Source: JBFLVT01 sp036804525 (GTDB lineage: Bacteria; Bacillota; Desulfotomaculia; Desulfotomaculales; JASEER01). Taken from it: a DNA stretch of 33,283 nt. The stretch is from positions 1-33,283 of the forward strand of contig DAIRSE010000024.1 in NCBI GenBank assembly GCA_036804525.1. The letters run 5' to 3'. The notes beneath the pieces were generated by a model that saw only the letters and a list, made by a program, of their open reading frames with translations, did no database searches and had not been told where the DNA came from. The position numbers and the translations under genes are program-made. Positions 1-7,057 of the stretch are shown here, piece after piece (position 1 is the first letter of the stretch; every line of letters begins with the position of its first letter).

Positions 1-312
1 TTCTGTGAGAGGGCTAACGCCGCAGTTGATCACCGCGGCGTTACTCTACTCGATTAGCGACCGAGGACCGCTTACTAACGACCGAATTCAGCGTACTCGC
101 CGGGCTGAAAGGGATACCTCTCCTTCGTCAAGCGTTGTTGCCAAGGCCATGCAAATCGCTGATCGGAGACCGCCTACCCTCTAACAATTTTCACTCAAAC
201 TTCTGAAAGTATTAGTGAACACTGTTTTTGGAGGAAATATAGGGTAAAGAAACGAATACTAGCAAATAGCTCAAAACACCCTAACGTTAACGTGTAGAAG
301 GAGGACGCCAAG
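1..312. other. 5' intergenic region with one perfect hairpin
   Basis: No credible coding frame is visible. The only clear structure is a 9-bp perfect inverted repeat (TAACGCCGC at 15-23, GCGGCGTTA at 35-43) with an 11-nt loop and no T-run after it, so it is not an ordinary intrinsic terminator. A good Shine-Dalgarno site (aaggagg, about 298-304) at the right end serves mtnP. I could not place a convincing promoter, and I do not recognise a known riboswitch. Confidence 0.4.
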
Positions 313-1110
313 GTGCCGGTACATATCGCTGTGATTGGGGGAACCGGGGTTTACAGCCCCGATATTCTAAGCGACGTCCGCGACCAGACGGTTGAGACGA
401 AATACGGTCACGTAACCTTGAAGGTCGGTAGGTTTAAGGACCGCGAAGTGGCTTTCCTGGCCCGGCACGGCAGCGGGCACACTGTGCCGCCCCACCTGGT
501 CAACTACCGTGCCAATATCTTGGCCCTGAAAAAGCTGGGCGTGCAGTGTATCCTCGCCACTGCCGCGGTTGGTTCGCTGAACCCGGCGATGAAGCCGGGC
601 GATATGGTTTTTGTGGACCAGTTTTTGGACTTCACAAAATCCCGACCCCAGACCTTTTTCGAGGGCGGGGAGGACGGTGTGGTCCACGTCGACCTGACCG
701 AGCCTTACTGCCCTGAGCTAAGGGACGTGCTGGCCCGTTCGGCATGGACGCTGAGACTTTTGGCCCACTCGGGGGGCACGTACGCCTGTACCGAAGGGCC
801 GCGCTTCGAGACGCCCGCCGAGATCAACATGATTCGCCAGCTCGGTGGCGACCTGGTTGGGATGACCGGGGTACCTGAGGTAGTCCTGGCGCGGGAAGCC
901 GAGATCTGTTACGCAACAATAGCCATGGTTACTAATTTTGCTGCGGGGATTTCCCCGGCCCGCTTGACCCACCGGGAGGTGGTTGAAGTGATGGAGGTTA
1001 ACGCCGAAAACTTGCGCAAGCTTATCATGTATGCCGTGATGGCCATCGACCCTGAGCGCAGTTGCGCCTGTCGTTGGGCGGTCAGCGGCGGGCCGGTTGG
1101 CAAACGCTGA
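313..1110 (+). CDS. mtnP: S-methyl-5'-thioadenosine/thioinosine phosphorylase (MTAP/MTIP family)
   Basis: Trimeric PNP/MTAP-family enzyme that phosphorolyses methylthio-nucleosides to 5-methylthioribose-1-phosphate and a purine base. The 265-aa length is normal. The N-terminal GGTGVY (residues 9-14), RHG (51-53), TAAVGSL (83-89) and GPRFETPAE (162-170) fit phosphate and ribose binding, and VGMT (182-185) is the usual substrate methionine region. The purine-pocket segment reads TNFAAG (207-212): Asn208 sits where adenine-specific MTAPs carry Asp and 6-oxopurine PNPs carry Asn, so methylthioinosine may be the real substrate (inference). The start is GTG behind aaggagg. Only 21 bp separate it from mtnA, so the two are probably cotranscribed. 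Confidence 0.9.
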   Translation: MPVHIAVIGGTGVYSPDILSDVRDQTVETKYGHVTLKVGRFKDREVAFLARHGSGHTVPPHLVNYRANILALKKLGVQCILATAAVGSLNPAMKPGDMVFVDQFLDFTKSRPQTFFEGGEDGVVHVDLTEPYCPELRDVLARSAWTLRLLAHSGGTYACTEGPRFETPAEINMIRQLGGDLVGMTGVPEVVLAREAEICYATIAMVTNFAAGISPARLTHREVVEVMEVNAENLRKLIMYAVMAIDPERSCACRWAVSGGPVGKR

Positions 1111-1131
1111 TGCATTGAGGAGTGTGTCTTT

Positions 1132-2166
1132 GTGGAGACAATGTACTTTAGGGACGGCAAGCTCTTCCTGCTTGACCAGACCAGGCTGCCGGGGGAAGTG
1201 ACATACGAGGTTTGTGCAACCTACCAGGATGTTGCCAGGTGCATCCGGGACATGAAGGTCAGGGGTGCCCCGGCTATCGGGGCCGCTGCGGCTTACGGCA
1301 TGGCGCTTGCCGTCCTGGTGAACAAAAGCGCTGACAAGGATGAGCATATGGCGGTTCTTGAACGGGCTGGCGAGGAACTGCTGGCCACGCGCCCAACAGC
1401 CGTCAACCTGCGGTGGGCGGTTGAACGGATGCTGGAGAAAGCCAAAGCTTCTGCCGGCTCTGCCGGCTCCCCGCAGGAACTGGCTGGAGCCCTCCTGTCG
1501 GAAGCCGAAACGATATTCAGGGAAGACGTAACCTGCAACGAACGTATCGGCATATACGGGCTGGAACTCGTTCCGGACGAGGCGCGGATTTTAACGCACT
1601 GCAATGCGGGCGCTCTGGCTACCGCTGGTTACGGGACGGCCCTTGGGGTGATCCGGGCAGCCAAGCAGGCCGGCAAGAAGATCACCGTCTTTGCCGATGA
1701 AACGCGGCCTTTCCTGCAAGGAGCCCGCCTTACCACCTTTGAATTGATGAGGGACGGCATCGACGTCGTCCTGATTACAGACAGCATGGCCGGTTATCTG
1801 ATGAGCAGGGAAGGCGTCGATCTGGTTATCGTGGGTGCCGACCGCATTGCGGCCAACGGAGACACGGCCAACAAGATCGGGACGTATGGCCTGGCCGTTC
1901 TTGCCCATGCGCACGGTATTCCTTTCTATGTGGCTGCTCCTCTCTCAACGGTGGACTTCCGCCTTGAGAGCGGGGAGGACATTCCTATAGAAGAGAGGGC
2001 AGAGGAAGAGATCACCCACTTCAGGGGGCAGCGCGTGGCGCCGGAGGGCGTCAGGGTGTGGAACCCGGCATTTGACGTTACCCCTCACCGGCTGATTACG
2101 GCGATCATCACCGATACGGGGGTCGTCCGCCCACCCTTCAAGGAAGGGCTGGCCCAACTCGGTTAG
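1132..2166 (+). CDS. mtnA: S-methyl-5-thioribose-1-phosphate isomerase
   Basis: Isomerises 5-methylthioribose-1-phosphate to 5-methylthioribulose-1-phosphate; family members also accept 5-deoxyribose-1-phosphate. The protein is 344 aa, related to eIF2B subunits. The family signature VRGAPAIG is at 43-50. The catalytic pair is present: Cys157 in THCNAG and Asp237 in VGADRIAANGD, three residues off the Bacillus numbering (Cys160/Asp240). The start is GTG with gaggag 9 nt upstream. Its neighbours supply the substrate (the phosphorylase) and a possible next step (the class II aldolase). There is no mtnK kinase or mtnB/mtnW/mtnX in the window, so the classical methionine salvage branch is not seen here. 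Confidence 0.95.
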   Translation: METMYFRDGKLFLLDQTRLPGEVTYEVCATYQDVARCIRDMKVRGAPAIGAAAAYGMALAVLVNKSADKDEHMAVLERAGEELLATRPTAVNLRWAVERMLEKAKASAGSAGSPQELAGALLSEAETIFREDVTCNERIGIYGLELVPDEARILTHCNAGALATAGYGTALGVIRAAKQAGKKITVFADETRPFLQGARLTTFELMRDGIDVVLITDSMAGYLMSREGVDLVIVGADRIAANGDTANKIGTYGLAVLAHAHGIPFYVAAPLSTVDFRLESGEDIPIEERAEEEITHFRGQRVAPEGVRVWNPAFDVTPHRLITAIITDTGVVRPPFKEGLAQLG

Positions 2167-2306
2167 CAGCAGGCAGTCGTCGGATGTCGGCCCAGCACTT
2201 AACTTAGGAAAAGTGACGTGTTTTCCCCAGACCAAGCGCTAGACATTAAATTCCTATTGCGGGCTGGGGGCTGAGTACCGGGCGGACGACCTGCGACCGA
2301 ATGGAC
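2167..2306 (+). promoter_or_regulatory. possible structured leader RNA of ahcY
   Basis: The mtnA-ahcY gap is unusually long for this cluster. A long-range stem closes almost all of it: GCAG (2169-2172) plus GTCGTC (2176-2181) can pair with GACGAC (2285-2290) plus CTGC (2291-2294), ten pairs with a 3-nt bulge. Nested inside, CCCAG (2191-2195) can pair with CTGGG (2264-2268), and CACTT (2196-2200) with AAGTG (2211-2215). The Shine-Dalgarno site lies just outside at about 2307-2312. It does not match any SAM or SAH riboswitch consensus I can recall. Pairing was judged by eye only, so chance is not excluded. Confidence 0.3.
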
Positions 2307-2318
2307 AGGAGGTAAATC

Positions 2319-3572
2319 GTGCACTACGAGATTCGCGATTCGGAACTTGCTTCCGAAGGCCAGATGAAGATTGACTGGGTAAAAAACCACATGCCCGTCC
2401 TTAACGCCATCCGGGTAGAATTTGAACGGGACCGGCCGCTTGAAGGCGTCAAGATAGCCTTGAGCATCCATCTTGAGGCCAAAACGGCTTACCTGGCCGA
2501 AGTGTTGCAGGCGGGCGGTGCCGTGCTCGCCGTGACAGGTTCCAATCCGCTTTCCACCCAAGATGACGTCGCGGCAGCCCTGGTCAAAGCGGGGATCAGC
2601 GTATACGCTTGGTACGACGCTTCGCCCGAGGAGTACAACCGGCACATAGAGCGCACCCTTTCTTTCGGTCCCCAAATTGTTATCGACGACGGGGGAGACC
2701 TGGTGGCCATGCTCCACGGTGCCCGCCAGGATCTCGCTTCGGGGGTATGGGGGGGCTGCGAAGAGACGACGACCGGCGTGCTCCGTCTTCACGCCCTTGA
2801 GCGCGAGAAGCGTCTGGCTTTCCCGATGCTGGCCGTCAACGACGCCCACTGTAAATATCTTTTTGATAACCGCTATGGTACCGGGGAATCTGTGTGGTCA
2901 GGCATTCTGAGAACCACCAACCTGCTGGTCGCCGGCAAGACCGTCGTGGTGTTGGGCTACGGCTGGTGCGGTCGGGGGGTAGCTATGCGCGCCAAAGGCC
3001 TGGGGGCCAATGTCATTGTTTGCGAAGTGAATCCCGTCCGGGCTATCGAAGCGGTAATGGACGGTTACCGGGTAATGCACAGCCTGGAGGCGGCCAAGGA
3101 AGGCGACATCTTTATTACCGTCACCGGCTGTAAGGATGTTTTGCGCCACGACCACTTCATGGTCATGAAAGACAAGGCCATTCTTGCCAACGCCGGGCAT
3201 TTCAACGTCGAGATTTCACAACCGGATCTTGCGGAGTTAAGCGTGACCAGGAGGACGGTACGGCGGAACATCGAGGAATTCCTCCTGGCTGACGGGCGCC
3301 GGCTTTATCTCCTGGCTGAAGGCCGGCTGGTAAACCTGGCAGCCGGCGACGGGCATCCGGCGGAAATCATGGATATGTCCTTCGCCCTCCAGGCCTTGTC
3401 TGCAAGATACATGCGGGAGCACGCGCGTGAACTTGAACCGCGGGTTTATACCGTTCCCGCCGAACTGGACCGCCGGGTCGCCGAGCTGAAACTGGCCTCC
3501 ATGGGCATCACCATTGACCGGCTGACCGAGGAACAGGTTGCATACCTTAGCGGTACAGCCGGGGAGGAGTAG
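2319..3572 (+). CDS. ahcY: adenosylhomocysteinase family (possibly S-inosylhomocysteine hydrolase)
   Basis: NAD-dependent hydrolase that splits S-adenosyl- (or S-inosyl-) homocysteine into homocysteine and the nucleoside. At 417 aa it is the short archaeal/thermophile type without the C-terminal KHYRY tail. Landmarks: Asp124, Glu149 in GCEETTTG, Lys179 and Asp183 (K-x3-DNRYG), the NAD loop GYGWCGRG (213-220), NAGHFNVE with His294, and GDGHPAE with His346. Thr188 replaces the usual Cys195. In the base-binding strand the canonical H-x-T-x-E reads H51-L-E-A-K55, so the Thr57 and Glu59 equivalents that contact adenine are gone. That, plus the adjacent deaminase, suggests an inosyl substrate (inference). 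GTG start behind aggaggt (2307-2312). The aldolase follows 3 bp after the stop. Confidence 0.9.
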   Translation: MHYEIRDSELASEGQMKIDWVKNHMPVLNAIRVEFERDRPLEGVKIALSIHLEAKTAYLAEVLQAGGAVLAVTGSNPLSTQDDVAAALVKAGISVYAWYDASPEEYNRHIERTLSFGPQIVIDDGGDLVAMLHGARQDLASGVWGGCEETTTGVLRLHALEREKRLAFPMLAVNDAHCKYLFDNRYGTGESVWSGILRTTNLLVAGKTVVVLGYGWCGRGVAMRAKGLGANVIVCEVNPVRAIEAVMDGYRVMHSLEAAKEGDIFITVTGCKDVLRHDHFMVMKDKAILANAGHFNVEISQPDLAELSVTRRTVRRNIEEFLLADGRRLYLLAEGRLVNLAAGDGHPAEIMDMSFALQALSARYMREHARELEPRVYTVPAELDRRVAELKLASMGITIDRLTEEQVAYLSGTAGEE

Positions 3573-3575
3573 GCG

Positions 3576-4244
3576 TTGGGGCTGTCGATAGAGAAAGCCA
3601 GGGAGAGCCTGGTCCGGGTGGGGCGCCGGATCGCCGAGGCCGGTCTGGTGACCGGGACGTGGGGTAACCTTTCCGTACGCGTCCTTGAAGAGGATGCGGT
3701 AGTCGTCACCCCCAGCGGGCTGGGCTACGACCGCCTCAGCCCGGCGGACATGGTGGTGGTCGATCCGGACGGGCGGGTTCTGGACGGCGCGCTGAAGCCT
3801 TCAACGGAGTTAGCCCTGCACCTGGAAATATACCGTGCCCGCGATGACGTCCGGGCAGTGGTGCACACTCATTCGACGTACGCAACCGCCCTTGCCGTGG
3901 CGGGGGTGAAACTTCCCGTCATCCTTGAGGAGCTGGCGCAGGTAATCGGGGGGACGGTGCGGGTGGCGAGCTATGCCATGGCAGGGACGCGCGAACTGGC
4001 CTTCTCGGCGGTGCGGGCCTTGGGAAAGGTCAATGCCGTTCTCCTGGCCAATCATGGGGTTGTCGGCGTCGGCCGGAGCCTTGAGGAAGCCCTGCAGGCC
4101 TGCCTGACGGTGGAAAAGGGCGCCCAGATCTACCTGTTGGCCTGTCAGGCCGGGAAGCCGGGTATCTTGGGCGACACGGACGTGCAGGCCCTGCGTTCCT
4201 TTTTTGTAACGGCCTACGGGCAGAAATCGGGGGAGGAAAGCTGA
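3576..4244 (+). CDS. class II aldolase/adducin family protein (Ald2/FucA-like)
   Basis: Zinc-dependent aldolase of the L-fuculose-1-phosphate aldolase/RhaD/AraD fold, 222 aa. TGTWGNLS (26-33) and VTPSG (44-48) form the phosphate site, STE supplies the catalytic Glu78, and HTH gives metal ligands His97 and His99 with His160 in NHGVVG as the third. In the DHAP shunt known from other bacteria, such an aldolase cleaves 5-methylthioribulose-1-phosphate or 5-deoxyribulose-1-phosphate to DHAP plus (methylthio)acetaldehyde, which is the likely role here given mtnA and mtnP next door (inference). Fuculose- or methylthioribulose-phosphate dehydratase-like roles are alternatives. TTG start with ggggaggag 6 nt upstream. 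The TGA overlaps the ATG of mtaD. Confidence 0.88.
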   Translation: MGLSIEKARESLVRVGRRIAEAGLVTGTWGNLSVRVLEEDAVVVTPSGLGYDRLSPADMVVVDPDGRVLDGALKPSTELALHLEIYRARDDVRAVVHTHSTYATALAVAGVKLPVILEELAQVIGGTVRVASYAMAGTRELAFSAVRALGKVNAVLLANHGVVGVGRSLEEALQACLTVEKGAQIYLLACQAGKPGILGDTDVQALRSFFVTAYGQKSGEES

Positions 4245-5557
4245 TGAGACTGCTGCTGCAAGGAATGACCATCCTGCCCATGACCGGGGCGGAGGTCGTT
4301 GAAAACGGTGCAATCGGGATCGAAGACGGCAAGATCGTATTTGTGGACCGGCAGGGTCCTGTATCCGAAAACTTCTTCGCCGACGAGGTTATCGACGCCC
4401 GGGGGATGGTCGCCACCCCCGGCTTGGTTAACTGCCACACCCATGCGGCGATGGTCCTCTTTCGCGGTTACGCCGACGACATGCCGTTGATGCCCTGGCT
4501 TAATGAAAAGATTTGGCCCATCGAGGCCAAGCTTGTGGCCGAGGATATCTACTGGGGAACCCAGTTGGCCTGCGTGGAGATGATCCGTTCCGGCACCACG
4601 ACGTTTGCGGACATGTATTTCTATATGGACCAGGTGGCCAAGGCTGTCGAGGAGACCGGCATGCGTGCCTCCCTGGCCAGGGGGCTGATCGGCATCGCGC
4701 CCAATGGGGCAGAGGCTCTGGAAGAAAACATTTCCTTCGTCCGTGAATGGCACAATGCTGCAGGCGGCAGGATTACGGCCATGCTGGGTCCGCACGCGCC
4801 GTACACCTGCCCCCCCGACTATTTGCGGAAGGTCGTGGCTAAGGCGGAGGAACTCGGCGTGGGCGTCCACATTCACCTGGCCGAAACCAAGGCTGAAGCC
4901 GGGGAGATCGCTAAGCAGTACGGTAAATCGCCCACCGCCTACCTGGCGGAAACAGGATTGTTCGCAGTTCCGGTGCTGGCCGCGCACTGTGTGCACCTGG
5001 ACGAGCAGGACATCGAGGTCCTGGTTTCCTGCCGGGTCGGTATCGCCCACAACCCCCAGAGCAACATGAAACTGGCCAGCGGTATCGCCCCCGTCGCCCG
5101 CCTGCTCGCTGCCGGTGCACGCGTGGGGATCGGCACCGACGGGGCTTCGAGCAACAACGACCTGGATATGGTTGAAGAGATGCGCACGGCGTCATTCCTG
5201 CAAAAGGTCGCTCTTGAAGACCCCACCGTTCTTCCCGCGCCCCAGGTGGCGGCGATGGCCACCCTGGGAGGGGCGCGGGCGCTGCACCTGGAAAAGGAGA
5301 TCGGCACCCTGGAGCCAGGCAAGAAGGCCGATGTCGTCCTGTGGGATTGGAGCGCGGTGCACCTTGCGCCGCAGCATGACGTCTTCGCCCACTTCGTTTA
5401 CGCCGCCCACGCCGGCGACGCCCATACCGTCATCATCGACGGGCGGGTGGTGATGCGCGACCGCCGGATCCTGACCGTGGACGAGGGTGCCATCATCGAG
5501 CGGGCGGGGCAGTGCGCCCGCCGGCTTGTCAGGGCCGTTGCGGAAGCCGCGTCTTAG
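4244..5557 (+). CDS. mtaD: 5-methylthioadenosine/S-adenosylhomocysteine deaminase
   Basis: Amidohydrolase of 437 aa that deaminates 5'-methylthioadenosine, S-adenosylhomocysteine and, in the DadD subgroup, 5'-deoxyadenosine to the inosine forms. Metal and catalytic residues are complete: HTH (His65, His67), GPHAPY (His184), HIHLAE (His211, Glu214), AAHCVH (His248) and GTDGASSNN (Asp299). The C-terminal LEPGKKADVVLWD strand closes the composite sandwich domain. The ATG shares a base with the aldolase stop, so translation is probably coupled. Its place beside the phosphorylase and the hydrolase argues that it feeds them deaminated nucleosides. The specificity among MTA, SAH and deoxyadenosine cannot be read from sequence alone. 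Confidence 0.92.
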   Translation: MRLLLQGMTILPMTGAEVVENGAIGIEDGKIVFVDRQGPVSENFFADEVIDARGMVATPGLVNCHTHAAMVLFRGYADDMPLMPWLNEKIWPIEAKLVAEDIYWGTQLACVEMIRSGTTTFADMYFYMDQVAKAVEETGMRASLARGLIGIAPNGAEALEENISFVREWHNAAGGRITAMLGPHAPYTCPPDYLRKVVAKAEELGVGVHIHLAETKAEAGEIAKQYGKSPTAYLAETGLFAVPVLAAHCVHLDEQDIEVLVSCRVGIAHNPQSNMKLASGIAPVARLLAAGARVGIGTDGASSNNDLDMVEEMRTASFLQKVALEDPTVLPAPQVAAMATLGGARALHLEKEIGTLEPGKKADVVLWDWSAVHLAPQHDVFAHFVYAAHAGDAHTVIIDGRVVMRDRRILTVDEGAIIERAGQCARRLVRAVAEAAS

Positions 5558-5609
5558 TTGATTGCGCGGCGCGCGGGCTTGAGGTAAGCTTAGCAGAGGG
5601 GGCGATAGG

Positions 5610-5693
5610 ATGGGCGAAAACGATCTCTTGTACATCGTCGGCATAGGTATCGCCGTCGTCATACTCTTGCGCGTGTTCAGGGGCGGCGGGTGA
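5610..5693 (+). CDS. 27-residue putative membrane peptide
   Basis: A very short frame starts at ATG with agaggggg about 7 nt upstream and encodes 27 residues: an acidic start (MGENDLL), one hydrophobic helix of about 15 residues (YIVGIGIAVVILL), then R-V-F-R-G-G-G. The charge pattern fits a single-pass peptide with N-out/C-in topology. It lies 52 bp after mtaD. No function can be assigned. Chance is possible at this length, but the ribosome site and clean helix make it worth keeping. Confidence 0.4.
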   Translation: MGENDLLYIVGIGIAVVILLRVFRGGG

Positions 5694-5782
5694 TGCAGGT
5701 AGTAGCGGCACCTGGATGGTGTTGCGGCAAGCCGGCCTCCACGTTCTGCCGAAGACTCGTGGGGGCCTGTTTTGTCAAAGGG

Positions 5783-5831
5783 TATAATCCGATCAGAGAA
5801 TAACAAGTTCATTTTTGTCAAAACGTGACAG
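5783..5831 (+). promoter_or_regulatory. weak promoter candidate and inverted repeat before rlmI
   Basis: A perfect TATAAT lies at 5783-5788 but has no good -35 hexamer 16-18 bp upstream. Downstream, TGTCA (5816-5820) and TGACA (5827-5831) form an inverted repeat with a 6-nt spacer, which could be a small operator. Both signals are short and are offered as candidates only. Confidence 0.25.
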
Positions 5832-5881
5832 GGTGGCTGTCATAGAACGGTTTGGGCTGCCACCAGGCAAGGATGAGTCGT

Positions 5882-7057
5882 ATGCAAGAAGTCAGACTGA
5901 CCGCCGGCCGGCCCCACCGGGTCTTGGCTGGTCACCCCTGGGTCTACCGGACCGAGGTGACCGAGATCCCCAGGGATCTGAAATCCGGCGCCATCGTCGA
6001 CGTACTCGACGACCGGGGCCGTTTCGTCGGGCGCGGTTACGCCAATCCCGCATCGCAGATTTTTGTCCGCATCCTTACCCGGGTTAAGGACGAGAAGGTG
6101 GACAGGACCTTTTTTCGCAGGCGGCTTGAAACGGCCATCGCCTACCGGGAGATGTTCGTCCGTGACACCACGGCCTACCGTCTGGTGAACGCCGAGGCCG
6201 ACTTTTTGCCCGGGCTGATCGTTGACCGTTACGGGGACTACCTGGTCGTGCAAACGCTGGCGCTGGGCATCGCCCGCTGCCAGGACCTCCTGGTGGACCT
6301 GCTGGAAGAACTCCTACGGCCGAAAGGGATCTACGAGCGCAACGACGTCAGCGTCCGGAGCCTCGAAGGGCTGGAACAGGTCAAGGGCCTGCTGCGGGGC
6401 ACGCTGGAAAAGCCTGTCGTCGTAGAAGAGAACGGCATCAAGCTGGTCATTGACATCGAGGACGGGCAGAAGACGGGCTTTTTCCTGGACCATCGCGAGA
6501 ACCGCATGGCCATCCGCAGCCTGGTAAAGGGCGCCCGTGTGCTGGACTGCTTCTGCTATGCCGGGGGGTTCGCCGTCAATGCCGCCGTGGCCGGGGCCCG
6601 GGAAGTGGTCTGCGTGGACATTTCCGCCCAGGCGCTGGCCCTGGCCAGGGAACACGGGCGGATCAACAACGTCGAGGAACGGATGGCTTTCCGGGAAGGG
6701 AACGGTTTCGATATCCTGCGCGACCTCGCCGCCGAAGGGGAGCGGTTCGACGTGGTGATCCTCGATCCCCCGTCTTTCACCAAGTCGAAAAGCGCCGTCG
6801 AGGGCGCTCTACGCGGTTATAAGGAAATCAACCTGCGGGCCCTGAAACTTATCCCGCCGGGAGGGTTTCTCGTAACTTGTTCCTGCTCCTACCACGTGAC
6901 CGAGGACCTGTTCACCGCCGTTGTCGCCGAGGCCGCCATGGATGCGGGGCGACAGCTGCGCCTGGTTGAGTTCCGCAGGCAGGCCAAGGATCACCCGATG
7001 CTGCTGTCAACCCCCGAAACCTATTACCTCAAGTGCGGGATCTTTCAAGTCTTCTAG
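5882..7057 (+). CDS. rlmI: class I SAM-dependent rRNA methyltransferase, RlmI-like
   Basis: Predicted 23S rRNA m5C methyltransferase (E. coli RlmI/YccW family), 391 aa from this start. An N-terminal PUA domain (about 1-75) carries the family's GHPWV (17-21) opening. The Rossmann methyltransferase domain follows, with TGFFLDHREN (198-207), SAM motif DCFCYAGGF (222-230), CVDIS (244-248), DPPSF (295-299) and the catalytic-loop TCSCSYH near 353. ATG 5882 is preferred because caagga lies 8 nt upstream and the protein then begins as relatives do; ATG 5873 is the alternative. The stop overlaps that of the convergent aminotransferase at a CTAG palindrome. Confidence 0.88.
   Translation: MQEVRLTAGRPHRVLAGHPWVYRTEVTEIPRDLKSGAIVDVLDDRGRFVGRGYANPASQIFVRILTRVKDEKVDRTFFRRRLETAIAYREMFVRDTTAYRLVNAEADFLPGLIVDRYGDYLVVQTLALGIARCQDLLVDLLEELLRPKGIYERNDVSVRSLEGLEQVKGLLRGTLEKPVVVEENGIKLVIDIEDGQKTGFFLDHRENRMAIRSLVKGARVLDCFCYAGGFAVNAAVAGAREVVCVDISAQALALAREHGRINNVEERMAFREGNGFDILRDLAAEGERFDVVILDPPSFTKSKSAVEGALRGYKEINLRALKLIPPGGFLVTCSCSYHVTEDLFTAVVAEAAMDAGRQLRLVEFRRQAKDHPMLLSTPETYYLKCGIFQVF

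Noticed and set aside
2167..2306. Known SAM or SAH riboswitch upstream of ahcY
   Set aside because: The conserved core sequences that I know for those classes are not present; kept only as an unclassified structured-leader candidate.
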